This document shows, one piece after another, positions 17,205 through 26,290 of a DNA stretch of 64,000 bases. The stretch comes from Clostridiaceae bacterium AM27-36LB. GTDB taxonomy: Bacteria > Bacillota > Clostridia > Lachnospirales > Lachnospiraceae. Position 1 is the stretch's first letter; each line of letters starts with the position of its first letter. The stretch covers positions 139,362 through 203,361 of the forward strand of contig QUJQ01000006.1 of NCBI GenBank assembly GCA_003480725.1, given 5' to 3'. The notes under the pieces are model-generated. The model worked only from the letters and a program-made list of their open reading frames with translations, searched no databases and was not told the DNA's origin. A program made the position numbers and the translations under genes.

Positions 17205-18467
17205 TTATTTCTGCTCCACACTCTCGATCACATGATACAACCGCTCTGTCAGCACGGAGAAATCAAAGTCTTTGGCTCCCTCCTGTGCATTGTGCGCCAT
17301 CTGCGCATAAGTCTCGGCAGGCATATCATGGATCTTCAGAATCTGCTCTGCCAATGCCTGCGGAGTGCACTCCTCCAGAGACAGACCACACTGATATTTA
17401 TCCAGAATACAATATCCCATCTTTACCGTAGAGATGATGGGCTTACCGCTTGCCATGTACTCGAACAGCTTGTTGGAGCTGTTTCCGCGGGACCAGTTGT
17501 AGTTGCTCTGGGAATAATTCAATACATTCACTGATGATCTGCTCAAAATATACGGAATATATTTTTTCTCTACAAAGCCTTTGAAGATCACATTGTCAAT
17601 GTGCTCGTCCTTCACCCGCTGCTGCAATTTCTCCAGCTCGCTGCCGCCGCCGAAGATCAGGAACTGAATATCCTTCTTGTCCTTCAGAAGCTTCGCAGTA
17701 TCCAGCAGATTTCCCACATTGTTGACCGGGCGGACCGTTCCTGTATAGACAACCTTGAAAGTATCCGATGTCAGATCCGGATCGTCCAGCACATTTTTCT
17801 CGATACTTTCATAGTAATCTGACAGCTTAACACCATTATTCACATAGTAACATTTTTTCAAGTCGATCTTTCCACCATGCGCTGTATCCCAGCCCATCTC
17901 CTTAATGTGGTCCACATCTCCCTCTTTGGTAAACACAATGGCATCCGCATGGACATACATCCATTTTTCACCGGCACTCAGCAACCTTCCTGGCAGGCTG
18001 TTCATCTTCACCTTGCCCACAGAAAAGATCGCCTCCGGCCACAGATCCCGCACCTCCACAATGGCAGGCACATGAAATCTTCTTGCAATCAGAATGCCTG
18101 CAATACTGGTCAGCGGATGGGCACTGGATCCCATGATCACATCCGGCTTTCCATATTCTTTTGCATACTTCCTGCTGATCTTCATAAGTCCTGTAAAGAA
18201 CGAGATCATATTCTTTACACGGGACAATCCATTTCCCTGATATTTGCTGGTCTTTACAAACACAAAGGGAACCCCTTCCTCTTCGGTCCGAAGATAAGGC
18301 TTCCCATGTGTGTCCACGCACCCGCCGGTCTGATGAAGCTCATTGGCCGCAAATACCGTGGTCTCTATTCCTTTTTCCTTTAAATACTCTGCAAAATAAA
18401 AATGACGAAGCAACGGTCCAGTAAGCGGGGTCGTTGCATAATGATTAAAAATCCAGAATCTTCGCAT
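17205..18467 (-). CDS. Glycosyltransferase family 4 (WbuB-like)
   Basis: 420 residues. It begins WIFNHYATTPLTGPLLRHFYFAEYL, the pattern of WbuB/FnlA-locus GT4 enzymes, and is a clear paralogue of the gene at 35906-37144 (both start with W-x-F-N-H-Y-A). The C-terminal donor site has VVYTGTVRPVNNVGNLLDTA and SSNKLFEYMASGKPII, where the Glu of KLFEYMA is part of the E-x7-E motif. It probably transfers an amino sugar to the lipid-linked chain. First gene of the 18.5-to-9.6 kb transcription unit, with GGAGGA upstream of ATG. Confidence 0.85.
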   Translation of the reverse strand: MRRFWIFNHYATTPLTGPLLRHFYFAEYLKEKGIETTVFAANELHQTGGCVDTHGKPYLRTEEEGVPFVFVKTSKYQGNGLSRVKNMISFFTGLMKISRKYAKEYGKPDVIMGSSAHPLTSIAGILIARRFHVPAIVEVRDLWPEAIFSVGKVKMNSLPGRLLSAGEKWMYVHADAIVFTKEGDVDHIKEMGWDTAHGGKIDLKKCYYVNNGVKLSDYYESIEKNVLDDPDLTSDTFKVVYTGTVRPVNNVGNLLDTAKLLKDKKDIQFLIFGGGSELEKLQQRVKDEHIDNVIFKGFVEKKYIPYILSRSSVNVLNYSQSNYNWSRGNSSNKLFEYMASGKPIISTVKMGYCILDKYQCGLSLEECTPQALAEQILKIHDMPAETYAQMAHNAQEGAKDFDFSVLTERLYHVIESVEQK

Positions 18468-18515
18468 GACTTCTGTTGTCCTCCACAGCTTCTGTTAAAA
18501 TCCATAGTTCTAATT

Positions 18516-18544
18516 ATTTTAACACTTCTTTGGAGTATTTACAA
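18516..18544 (-). promoter_or_regulatory. Candidate promoter of the 18.5-to-9.6 kb operon
   Basis: Minus-strand TTGTAA (18539-18544), 17-base spacer, TAAAAT (18516-18521) with a TGT extension. The -35 overlaps the stop of the upstream membrane-protein gene. Confidence 0.45.
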
Positions 18545-20272
18545 TATTTGAAGCTTATAGACTGTAAATCCGGCTATTTTATCCACCTCGTCACAGCTTA
18601 TATTCTCATAGAGCTCTGTCAGATATTCTGTTCCCCGGTCAAAACTGCTGATCAGATAGACATTGTCTGCACCATATAATGCCTCTTTCACACTGCTGAT
18701 CCCATTCTGCTTAAGCTTTCTCTCCCAGACCGGGCTGTATGCGATCCAGTCTCCCAGGGACATATAGTTCATTACATACGGATCATTCTGCCACAGATGT
18801 ACATTGTAGGTAGTCATTGCCATAGATGTTACATCATTAAAATAAAAGTTATCCGGATGATCCATGCAATAGGCTTTTAGTTTTTCTACATTCTCATTCC
18901 ATTTTGCAGTCTCCAGATTCTGTGTACGTACTGCAGCAACTTTCCAGACTGCCCCGACGACCATAGCTGCCAGCAAGAGCGCCAGACCTGTTTTTCTGCA
19001 CACCTTCTTTGCTGCTGACCGACTCACACCGCCTGCATCATCCATCACATACTCACGAGCCAGCAGTAATAACGGCACTATCAGCATCAGATTCATACTG
19101 ATCAATACCCGCTCCGGCATTCTGCCCCGGTAGATCAGATAGAGCCAGAGTACGATCTGCATACCTGGAATACAGATGGTCTCCAACATACGCTTCCAAT
19201 CCTTTCGGAAAATCCATCCCAGAAGCAGTATCGCATAACCTGACATAGCTGCCAGATGAAGATACTCATATTTTCCAGCAAATGTTCCTTTTATATAAGT
19301 TTTTACTGTCTGACGCAGCTTCTGTACCACATTGGTCTGTCCGCTGATCTCTTCACTTCGCTTTTCAAAATAGTCCAGGAAGAAAGACTGATCCACACGA
19401 TCATCCGCTGTATAATTATAGTAATACAGATTCTTTGCTCTGGCTTTGCTGTCAACCCCCACACTGTGATAGAGTGCCTGCTCATCCTCATATCTTGGAA
19501 ACATATATTCCTCGTAATCATAGATCAGGGAACGGGTGTTATTAAACGCATTGTAGAACTGCCAGTCCTCGCTGCCGTATCCAATAAATAATCCCGCCAC
19601 ATACAGCAAAGCTGCCAGCACCGGTGCTGCCGGGATCCACAGATTCTTCTTATCCGCACCTTTGTTCTCCCATACCCTCAATAGCCACAACAGACCACAG
19701 ACTGGAAGGATCATGCAAAACACTGAAAATCTCAACTCAATGCTCAGAAAACAGAGAACTGTCAGCAGCACCAGATCTCTGATCTGAATCTCTTCCGCCG
19801 TCATATACCAGAAGATCACGGTCACTGCCACAACTGCCGCCGTAGTCGTAAAGGAAAGCTGTGTCATGAGCTTGATATCCAGGATCATCCATAGTACAAT
19901 CAGTGCCAATGGCCAGATATGAATCTTTCTTCCCGGTCTGCCAGCCAGTCTGTCACGATCTTCCCGCCGTTCCTGCAGCTCTGTCAGCCTCCATGCCATC
20001 AGTCCCATACAACATACCTGCAAAAAAATGTATCCAAGCGCATACCAGTCCACGTTCCGCACTGCACGGTAGAGTCCCGCTACCAGCAGCGGATACCAGT
20101 AACCAGTGAAGAAGCCATGGGCATCCGGTGTCCCCAGGTACTGGCCGGATATCACCTCCATCATGGTCCGATCATCCACAATTCCGTAGACCAAAGGCAC
20201 AACTGCCAGTAATACCAATATATACATCATCGGACAGATCACTGCCCAAAAACATCTTTTCTTCCAGATCAT
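18539..20272 (-). CDS. Polytopic membrane protein, GT-C glycosyltransferase-like
   Basis: 577 residues, about eleven hydrophobic segments and a soluble C-terminal domain. After the first helix it has YGIVDDRTMMEVISGQYLG, an acidic pair (DD) in the first outer loop as in GT-C enzymes, then FFTGYWYPLLVAGLYRAV. No family name is certain. It lies alone between its own promoter and the downstream operon promoter. GGTGAGG precedes ATG. Likely role: extracytoplasmic sugar transfer from a polyprenyl-phosphate donor, perhaps the one made by the GtrB-like protein encoded next door on the other strand. Confidence 0.58.
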   Translation of the reverse strand: MIWKKRCFWAVICPMMYILVLLAVVPLVYGIVDDRTMMEVISGQYLGTPDAHGFFTGYWYPLLVAGLYRAVRNVDWYALGYIFLQVCCMGLMAWRLTELQERREDRDRLAGRPGRKIHIWPLALIVLWMILDIKLMTQLSFTTTAAVVAVTVIFWYMTAEEIQIRDLVLLTVLCFLSIELRFSVFCMILPVCGLLWLLRVWENKGADKKNLWIPAAPVLAALLYVAGLFIGYGSEDWQFYNAFNNTRSLIYDYEEYMFPRYEDEQALYHSVGVDSKARAKNLYYYNYTADDRVDQSFFLDYFEKRSEEISGQTNVVQKLRQTVKTYIKGTFAGKYEYLHLAAMSGYAILLLGWIFRKDWKRMLETICIPGMQIVLWLYLIYRGRMPERVLISMNLMLIVPLLLLAREYVMDDAGGVSRSAAKKVCRKTGLALLLAAMVVGAVWKVAAVRTQNLETAKWNENVEKLKAYCMDHPDNFYFNDVTSMAMTTYNVHLWQNDPYVMNYMSLGDWIAYSPVWERKLKQNGISSVKEALYGADNVYLISSFDRGTEYLTELYENISCDEVDKIAGFTVYKLQIL

Positions 20273-20298
20273 CTTCGATACCTCACCTTCATTCTTTT

Positions 20299-20327
20299 AG
20301 CATATCGTCCTTTTACCTGATGTTCAA
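20299..20327 (-). promoter_or_regulatory. Promoter of the 18539-20272 gene
   Basis: Minus-strand TTGAAC (20322-20327), 17-base spacer, TATGCT (20299-20304), 27 bases before the ATG. Part of the divergent intergenic region 20273-20443. Confidence 0.5.
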
Positions 20328-20378
20328 CTTAATTTTTCTTAAATTTCAACGAAAAAACAAGTAAATATTTTCCATTGG

Positions 20379-20407
20379 TTGACGCAATTTTTCTTATGCC
20401 TTATAAT
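20379..20407 (+). promoter_or_regulatory. Promoter of the plus-strand cassette 20444-23223
   Basis: TTGACG (20379-20384), 17-base spacer, TATAAT (20402-20407), about 37 bases before the ATG. Divergent from the promoter at 20299-20327. Confidence 0.75.
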
Positions 20408-20443
20408 TAATTTTGATTTACAAAAGATCTAAGGGAGTTTGTT

Positions 20444-21421
20444 ATGGTAAAGGAATACGGGGGATATCTGCCGCTGGAGCTATCCAAAGGCAGACCATAT
20501 TATACAGGAAAAGATGTGATCGCCTTAAATGCCGGACGATATGCGATCACTTACGCTATCGAAGATGCCGGCTGGAAGAAGATCTATCTTCCTTACTGGC
20601 TCTGTGACACGGTTAAAGATGCCATTCATGTCTGTCTTCCCGATGTGGAAATTGGTTATTACCACATTGATGAGCAGCTTCTGCCGACAGATGTCACTTT
20701 ATATGATCAGGAGGGGATTCTCTGGGTCAATTATTTCGGACTTCAGTCAGAACTGATCATTGAACATCTGGTGCAGCAATTCCACGGGCAGATTATCATT
20801 GATAACACACAATCCTTTTTTACAAAACCACATCCCCAGGCATGGCAGGTCTATTCCTGCAGAAAATTCTTCGGTGTCAGTGACGGAAGCTATGTAATCC
20901 ACCATAACATCAGACATCGGGAAATTGCCGAACGGTATTCCAGCATCTATTCGATCCATTTGCTACATAGTCTGGAAAGAGGAACTAACTATTCCTATTC
21001 CTTAAATAAAGAGAATGAAACCCGTCTTGGTTTTTGCGGTCCTTCCGCCATGTCCCGCCTGACTTCCGGAATTCTGTCTTCTGTCAACTATGAACAGGTG
21101 CAGGAGACCAGAAATAAGAACCTGGCTGCTCTCCATCGGATCTTATCTCCATATAATGAGTTTCCAGTCTTTCGATCCGTCCCTGCCATGTCCTATCCAT
21201 TCTTATGGAAAGAGAAACAGTTGAAAAATGCATTGATTCAGAGTAAAATCTACGTACCGACGTTTTGGACAGAGACATTGGAGAATCCCGGATCCAGTTC
21301 CTGGGAACGTTATCTATCCGAGCATCTGTGCATTCTGCCCATTGATCAGCGCTATGATACTTCTGATATGGAATATATCGGAAATACCGTACTGAACCTG
21401 ATCAATGAGACATCATTGTAA
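20444..21421 (+). CDS. DegT/DnrJ/EryC1/StrS-like PLP-dependent protein (divergent, short)
   Basis: 325 residues, shorter than the usual 370-390. The fold-type I aminotransferase pattern can be followed: GRYAITYAIEDAGWKKIYLP (31-50, PLP phosphate side), IIIDNTQSFF with Asp120 for the pyridine nitrogen, and YSCRKFFGVSDGSYV with Lys141 as the candidate Schiff-base lysine. It has diverged strongly from the three canonical DegT proteins of this locus. It may be a sugar aminotransferase of altered specificity, or a non-catalytic relative. AAGGGAG lies before ATG. First gene of a three-gene plus-strand cassette. Confidence 0.68.
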   Translation: MVKEYGGYLPLELSKGRPYYTGKDVIALNAGRYAITYAIEDAGWKKIYLPYWLCDTVKDAIHVCLPDVEIGYYHIDEQLLPTDVTLYDQEGILWVNYFGLQSELIIEHLVQQFHGQIIIDNTQSFFTKPHPQAWQVYSCRKFFGVSDGSYVIHHNIRHREIAERYSSIYSIHLLHSLERGTNYSYSLNKENETRLGFCGPSAMSRLTSGILSSVNYEQVQETRNKNLAALHRILSPYNEFPVFRSVPAMSYPFLWKEKQLKNALIQSKIYVPTFWTETLENPGSSSWERYLSEHLCILPIDQRYDTSDMEYIGNTVLNLINETSL

Positions 21422-21442
21422 TTTAGAAGAAGGTTATACATT

Positions 21443-22423
21443 ATGAAACTCAGCTTTGTCATTCCCTGCTACCGCAGCGAAAAAACAATCATCCCGGTTC
21501 TGGAAGAGATCCAGGACAAGATGAAAGAAAGATCTGAATACGATTACGAAGTGATCACCGTCAACGATTATTCACCGGATCATGTCCTGGACGTATTAAC
21601 TGCTTATGCAGATACGCACTCTTTTCTGAAGGTGGTGGATCTGACCCGGAATTTTGGCCAGCACGCTGCCATGATGGCCGGACTTTCCTATACTTCCGGT
21701 GACTGGATCGTATTCCTGGATGATGACGGACAATGTCCCATGGACCATCTGTGGGAGCTTCTGGCTCCACTCCATGAGGGATATGATGTTTCCCTCGCAA
21801 AATACAAGTTTGAGGAACGCAAGGAATCGTTCTTCCGTGTCCTCGGCAGCCGTCTCAATGATGCGATGGTATGTTCTCTTCTGGACAAACCAAAGGATCT
21901 GACCGTGTCTAATTTTATTGCCATGCGGTCTTTTATCGCTGATGAGATCCTCCGATACAAAAATCCGTACCCTTACATCGATGGTCTGATCTTGCGATCC
22001 ACAAGAAAGATCGCCAGTGTTCCCATGGCAGACAGGGAACGGTTAAGCGGGCATTCCACCTATACACTTGGAAAGCTGATCTCGCTGTTTTCCAATGGGT
22101 TTACTGCATTTTCCATTAAGCCTCTGCGGATTGCTACCTTTACCGGTGCTTTTTGCTCTGTGATCGGTTTTATTCTTGGTCTGGTCATCATCGTTGAAAA
22201 GATTCTGCACCCGGCCGGCATCCTTCCTGGCTACAGTTCTCTGATGGCTGTGAATCTGTTTATCGGCGGTATGATCATGATCATGCTGGGAATCTGCGGT
22301 GAATACATTGGCCGCATCTATATCAGTCTGAACAGCAGTCCGCAGTATGTGATCCGTGATACTTATCATCTGGACCGCCATCCGCTGCGCGGCAGTGAGA
22401 CCGCTTATCTTGACAAGGAGTAG
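21443..22423 (+). CDS. GtrB/DPM1-like polyprenyl-phosphate glycosyltransferase (GT2 with two C-terminal membrane helices)
   Basis: 326 residues. A GT2 domain starts SFVIPCYRSEKTIIPVLEEI, with VNDYSPDHVLDVL and the metal-binding FLDDDGQCPMDHLWEL. The C terminus has two membrane segments (near 232-256 and 266-290: IATFTGAFCSVIGFILGLVI and LFIGGMIMIMLGICGEYIG). This layout is that of GtrB/ArnC-type enzymes, which move a sugar from a nucleotide onto undecaprenyl phosphate at the inner face; GT-C enzymes then use it outside. The several GT-C-like membrane proteins of this locus are its likely clients. Confidence 0.87.
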   Translation: MKLSFVIPCYRSEKTIIPVLEEIQDKMKERSEYDYEVITVNDYSPDHVLDVLTAYADTHSFLKVVDLTRNFGQHAAMMAGLSYTSGDWIVFLDDDGQCPMDHLWELLAPLHEGYDVSLAKYKFEERKESFFRVLGSRLNDAMVCSLLDKPKDLTVSNFIAMRSFIADEILRYKNPYPYIDGLILRSTRKIASVPMADRERLSGHSTYTLGKLISLFSNGFTAFSIKPLRIATFTGAFCSVIGFILGLVIIVEKILHPAGILPGYSSLMAVNLFIGGMIMIMLGICGEYIGRIYISLNSSPQYVIRDTYHLDRHPLRGSETAYLDKE

Positions 22424-22428
22424 CCTTT

Positions 22429-23223
22429 ATGTATTATTTTGGACTTATCTTATCCATTATCACTGTCTGCTATAATGCCAAAGAAGACCTGGCACAGACG
22501 GTGGACAGCGTCCTATCACAGACGTGGAGAAATTTTGAATATATTGTGGTCGATGGCGATTCTACCGATGGAACAAAAGAATATCTGGAACAGCTCAGAC
22601 CGTCTTTTAAAGAAAAGAACATTGCTTTACGTTATGTTTCCGAGAAAGATGAAGGAATCTACGATGCCATGAACAAAGGAACCCTTATGGCAACCGGTCA
22701 CTGGGTCATGTATCTCAATGCCGGTGACCTCTTTGTCAATGCATCGGTTCTTCGTAATATTTTCGCTGATGATCCTGATACACAGATTCTCTATGGGGAT
22801 ACTCTCTGCACCTATCAGGGACAAGTAAAGCGATATCCGGCAAAGCCTTTATCCACGCTGCCAAGGCAGATGGCCTTCTGTCACCAGTCTGCATTGATCG
22901 AGCGGGATGTGGCTCTGCGTTTTCCTTATGACACCAGCTATAAGATCTGTGCAGACCATCACTTTTTCTTAAAAGCCTATTCCAAAGGACTTGCCTTTGA
23001 ATATTGTGGGCTTCCCATCGCAGTCTATGAAATCTCCGGTGTCTCTGACCGAAACAAATGGCAGGCACACAAAGAGCAGCTGCGGATGCAGAAAGAGCTC
23101 GGGGAGCTTTCTATCACCCCAAAATGGATCCTGCTGGAACTGGTATTCTTCATCAAATTGGGCTTAAAAACCATCCTTGGGCAAGCATTTATTGATAAAG
23201 TCAGAAAAAAGCGGCTGAGCTGA
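22429..23223 (+). CDS. Glycosyltransferase family 2
   Basis: 264 residues. The GT-A core includes SIITVCYNAKEDLAQTVDSV, then VVDGDSTDGTKEYLEQ, EGIYDAMNKG, MYLNAGDLFV (the D-x-D-like position) and FCHQSALIERD. This set is typical of WcaA/colanic-acid-type GT2 enzymes. No membrane helices of transmembrane length except a weak C-terminal stretch. AAGGAG lies before the ATG. It is the last gene of the plus-strand cassette and ends in a terminator shared with the converging operon. Confidence 0.85.
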   Translation: MYYFGLILSIITVCYNAKEDLAQTVDSVLSQTWRNFEYIVVDGDSTDGTKEYLEQLRPSFKEKNIALRYVSEKDEGIYDAMNKGTLMATGHWVMYLNAGDLFVNASVLRNIFADDPDTQILYGDTLCTYQGQVKRYPAKPLSTLPRQMAFCHQSALIERDVALRFPYDTSYKICADHHFFLKAYSKGLAFEYCGLPIAVYEISGVSDRNKWQAHKEQLRMQKELGELSITPKWILLELVFFIKLGLKTILGQAFIDKVRKKRLS

Positions 23224-23237
23224 TCAGCCGCTTTTTA
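23205..23237. terminator. Bidirectional terminator between converging operons
   Basis: Perfect stem GCGGCTGA / TCAGCCGC (23211-23231) with loop GCTGA, with A-run before and T-run after. It serves the plus-strand cassette (TTTTTATT follows) and, through AAAAAA on the left, the minus-strand operon ending at 23238. It overlaps the last codons of the GT2 gene. Confidence 0.87.
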
Positions 23238-24440
23238 TTACTCATTTTTTGATTTTAAAATGCTCGCCAGGAATATGAGTCCTGCAAACAGGGTAAGAAC
23301 CTGATTTCTGTACGTATACCAGTAATGAATCTGGGAATGATTGGACATGACCAAATACCAGATATACGGATATGCTGCCACCAGCAGCATGGGCAGATAA
23401 GCCAGGATCGTCTTCATATCCTTTGCTTTCTTCCAGATCAGCAAAATCAACGCAACAACTGCGATTACAATTACTACCTTACTCCAGCTGATCATTCCAT
23501 TGTCACGGATGTTAAGCCATGCCTTCAGATTCTTCTGAAGAGTCCCGATCCGATCCAGCGGCTCCTCTTCACTTCCGTTCAGACGATATTCAATCACGCT
23601 CAGGTTTCTGATAAAATACCGTACACCAAGAACGACTGTCGTAATTCCCCATTTCGCGATCCAGGTCAGTGCATAACCAACTCCCCAGGAGATGGATGAC
23701 CAGATGGTGAACAACAGATTATCCTTCAGATCAGCCTTCTCATCCCGTACCCGCATCCACAACAGCAGAATCAGCGGAATTCCCAGCGTAATGATCGGAT
23801 AAGTCAGAAAATCAAAGAAATTCTCTATCATCCCAACTACAAAGAAGAACAGGAAAAATCTCATCTCTTTCGTTCGCAGCTTCTCATACTTGTTCATCAA
23901 CACGCCAATGGACACAAATAATACCAGAAACGTAGATAAAAACTGCAGACATACAGATGACAGCGCCGCATTTCCTGTAGCAATCGCCAGCACATACAAT
24001 ACCGCGCACACCGGTCTGGTCTTCTTAGCAATCATCCATGCACTCCAGAACAGCAGAATCTGAAATGCCAGCATGCCAAGATACCGGATCTCCGTGATCT
24101 GGAACAACACACTCAACGGCCGCAGATACAACATATATCCATGCCAGTATCTGGGATACTGATTGATACTCACCGATGCCTGAATGGGATTGTAATCCCT
24201 GTTTGGGATCAATCCATTATACATAACTCCTTCTGTATGCACATCCATGATGGAGTTGTGACGATAGAAGAAATACATAGGATAAGATCCTTCTCCATCC
24301 ATGATCTCTATGGAGCTGTTCACATTATCCTGGATCCATGAATCCGGAATGCAAAATACCAGTGCCATGGAGACAAAAAATGCAAGGATCAGTCCCACAT
24401 ATACCTTAACGAACGGTTTTAATTGCTTTACTCTTCCCAT
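23238..24440 (-). CDS. Polytopic membrane protein, uncharacterised GT-C-like family (paralogue of 55888-57138)
   Basis: 400 residues, eight to ten hydrophobic segments. Shared with the protein at 55888-57138 are PRYWHGYMLYLRPL, the DFLTYPIITLGIPL segment, SWGVGYALTWIAKW and NHSQIHYWYTYRN, in the same order, so the two are one family. The conserved charged and aromatic residues face loops, which suggests a catalytic membrane protein. I cannot name a characterised member. Last gene of the main minus-strand operon; its start overlaps the preceding stop by 13 bases. Confidence 0.6.
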   Translation of the reverse strand: MGRVKQLKPFVKVYVGLILAFFVSMALVFCIPDSWIQDNVNSSIEIMDGEGSYPMYFFYRHNSIMDVHTEGVMYNGLIPNRDYNPIQASVSINQYPRYWHGYMLYLRPLSVLFQITEIRYLGMLAFQILLFWSAWMIAKKTRPVCAVLYVLAIATGNAALSSVCLQFLSTFLVLFVSIGVLMNKYEKLRTKEMRFFLFFFVVGMIENFFDFLTYPIITLGIPLILLLWMRVRDEKADLKDNLLFTIWSSISWGVGYALTWIAKWGITTVVLGVRYFIRNLSVIEYRLNGSEEEPLDRIGTLQKNLKAWLNIRDNGMISWSKVVIVIAVVALILLIWKKAKDMKTILAYLPMLLVAAYPYIWYLVMSNHSQIHYWYTYRNQVLTLFAGLIFLASILKSKNE

Positions 24441-25222
24441 TTTTTCGTATTCTGTCCTTCCTCATAATCTGTGTCTACAAATATGGTAAATTCATCCGTA
24501 TGACCATATTCTTTATAGCCATAAGACTCCCAGGCATCACTGTACGTACGGCTGTTGGAAAATACCAGAAATGTGCATCCTTCTTCTTTTGCCAGTGGAG
24601 CCAGTGCCGGTACATCAATCTCTTCCTTCTGTGCTTCTGCATAAAGGATCTGATTTCCTGTCGGATTTTCAATCCCGTTGTACGCCAGTGCATTCCGCCC
24701 GAATTCCAGTGTGATAGACGGATCATACAACCGAATATAAGGCATCAGGCGATTGGATACCAGTGCATGAACATTGCCTGGAAGCAGATCACAGACTGCC
24801 ACCACATTCTGCGGAATCTTATAATCATTGGTCGATGACTGAAACTCCTCTGATTTGAACAGTGGTGTCCCACACACAACAATCACTGCCATCCCGATCA
24901 AAAACGCCCCCTGCCGCAGCCATCCTTTCAGATGACCGATCATCAGACAGCATCCATAGGGAATCAGTACCGCCAGCAGGATCAGCCACAGGATCCGCCA
25001 GTATACGTTCTCTCCCAGCAGCTTCATGAACAGCATACCGGTCAGCGGACACCAGTAGATAAATAAAAACAACAGCGGCAGCACGCCCAGCAGCAGTCTT
25101 CGCATGCCATCTTTCTCTTTCCAGAAAATAAAAACCAATACAATCAATAACAGCGGAAAAATCCAGGCTCCCTGAAAGGTATCGAGAAAATCAGTTTTAG
25201 CTATTGTAAAAAAATCCTGCAT
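24428..25222 (-). CDS. Membrane protein with C-terminal soluble domain (possible partner of 25256-26290)
   Basis: 264 residues: four to five hydrophobic segments through about residue 120, then an outside-type domain of about 140 residues (NVVAVCDLLPGNVHALVSNR..., ending in an acidic tail). The N-terminal part could be the missing second half of a GT-C-like protein whose first half is encoded just upstream. ATG 25222 is used because AAGGA lies 6 bases before it; ATG 25237 overlaps that site. Function unknown. Confidence 0.55.
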   Translation of the reverse strand: MQDFFTIAKTDFLDTFQGAWIFPLLLIVLVFIFWKEKDGMRRLLLGVLPLLFLFIYWCPLTGMLFMKLLGENVYWRILWLILLAVLIPYGCCLMIGHLKGWLRQGAFLIGMAVIVVCGTPLFKSEEFQSSTNDYKIPQNVVAVCDLLPGNVHALVSNRLMPYIRLYDPSITLEFGRNALAYNGIENPTGNQILYAEAQKEEIDVPALAPLAKEEGCTFLVFSNSRTYSDAWESYGYKEYGHTDEFTIFVDTDYEEGQNTKKWEE

Positions 25223-25255
25223 CTTATATCCTTTCAAAATTCTTTTCTGTCAGCA

Positions 25256-26290
25256 TCAATGGGTCAGATAAATATAATACACACCTAAAATAATACACGG
25301 AATACAAGCCGCGATTCCATGCGCCAGACAGGAAATACTTTTCTTCTTTAACGAAACCACCAGGATCGTCAATCCTACAAATACCGGTGTCAGCATAATT
25401 CCCATGGAAGACAGCAGACACCCTGCAAGCCCTGTCACACCAAGCATCCACCAGTCTGCCCATGCTTTTTCCTGCAATGCGATCCTGAGCATCCAGTAAA
25501 ACAAAAGCGGTATCAGAACCGTTGCCAGGATTCCTTTTCCCACCCATGGGGTAATGCTTAGAAATGTCAGCCCCGAGGTATGTTCTCCGCTCATAAAGAG
25601 ATGAAGCAGTACTGCAAATGCCAGAAACATTCCCTGCAGACCACTGTCCTTCGGAAACAATTTCTTTCCCAGCAGTCCGTATACCATATATGCCAGAGGA
25701 ATGATCAGCCATGGCAGGATCGTGTGTGCCATGATCGTCGGGATCACCCCGATCAGCTTTGATAACCATGCATAGAAAATGGGCCACAGAGATAACACAT
25801 ATCGTTTATCAAAATCCGCCATAGCTCCTGTCTCCGGATAGACCCAGTAGATCTTATCTGACCAGACTGCTTCATTGGCAAGATTCACATAATAAGTGTC
25901 ATCCCACTCCAGATACATATGATGGTGAAGAAACCACAACTGATAACAGATCAATACCAGTGCCATCAGATGTCCCAGTGTCACATACTGTCTCCAGTTC
26001 TTCAGCAATTCTTTCCCATCTTCCAGAATATCTCTCCAGCAGAACACCCCTGCCAGTGAGACCATTCCGGCTACAATGGTATATACCATCACAAAATTAT
26101 GGAAAGAGGCAAGCTTCATAGTCATCGGCACAAGGATCAGCTCCATCAGTGCCCACCAGACCATCACACCTGCTACAATGGAAAACAAAAATCCTTCTTT
26201 ATGAAGTTTTAATACTCGTCGCAATCCATATCCGGTGAAAAACGCTCCACCGAAAAACAGGATTGCCGTCAGTAAGATTTCCAGCCTCAT
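25256..26290 (-). CDS. Polytopic membrane protein, GT-C-like (DUF6077-type)
   Basis: 344 residues with about nine hydrophobic segments. The first large loop has YLEWDDTYYVNLANEAVWSD, an acidic DD motif of the kind found in GT-C enzymes, followed by the YVLSLWPIFYAWLSKLIGV segment. It recalls proteins annotated with DUF6077; this is from memory. Unlike most GT-C proteins it has no soluble C-terminal domain, but the next gene encodes one. ATG 26290 overlaps the upstream stop as ATGA and has AGGAGG, which supports it over the ATG at 26317. Confidence 0.6.
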   Translation of the reverse strand: MRLEILLTAILFFGGAFFTGYGLRRVLKLHKEGFLFSIVAGVMVWWALMELILVPMTMKLASFHNFVMVYTIVAGMVSLAGVFCWRDILEDGKELLKNWRQYVTLGHLMALVLICYQLWFLHHHMYLEWDDTYYVNLANEAVWSDKIYWVYPETGAMADFDKRYVLSLWPIFYAWLSKLIGVIPTIMAHTILPWLIIPLAYMVYGLLGKKLFPKDSGLQGMFLAFAVLLHLFMSGEHTSGLTFLSITPWVGKGILATVLIPLLFYWMLRIALQEKAWADWWMLGVTGLAGCLLSSMGIMLTPVFVGLTILVVSLKKKSISCLAHGIAACIPCIILGVYYIYLTH

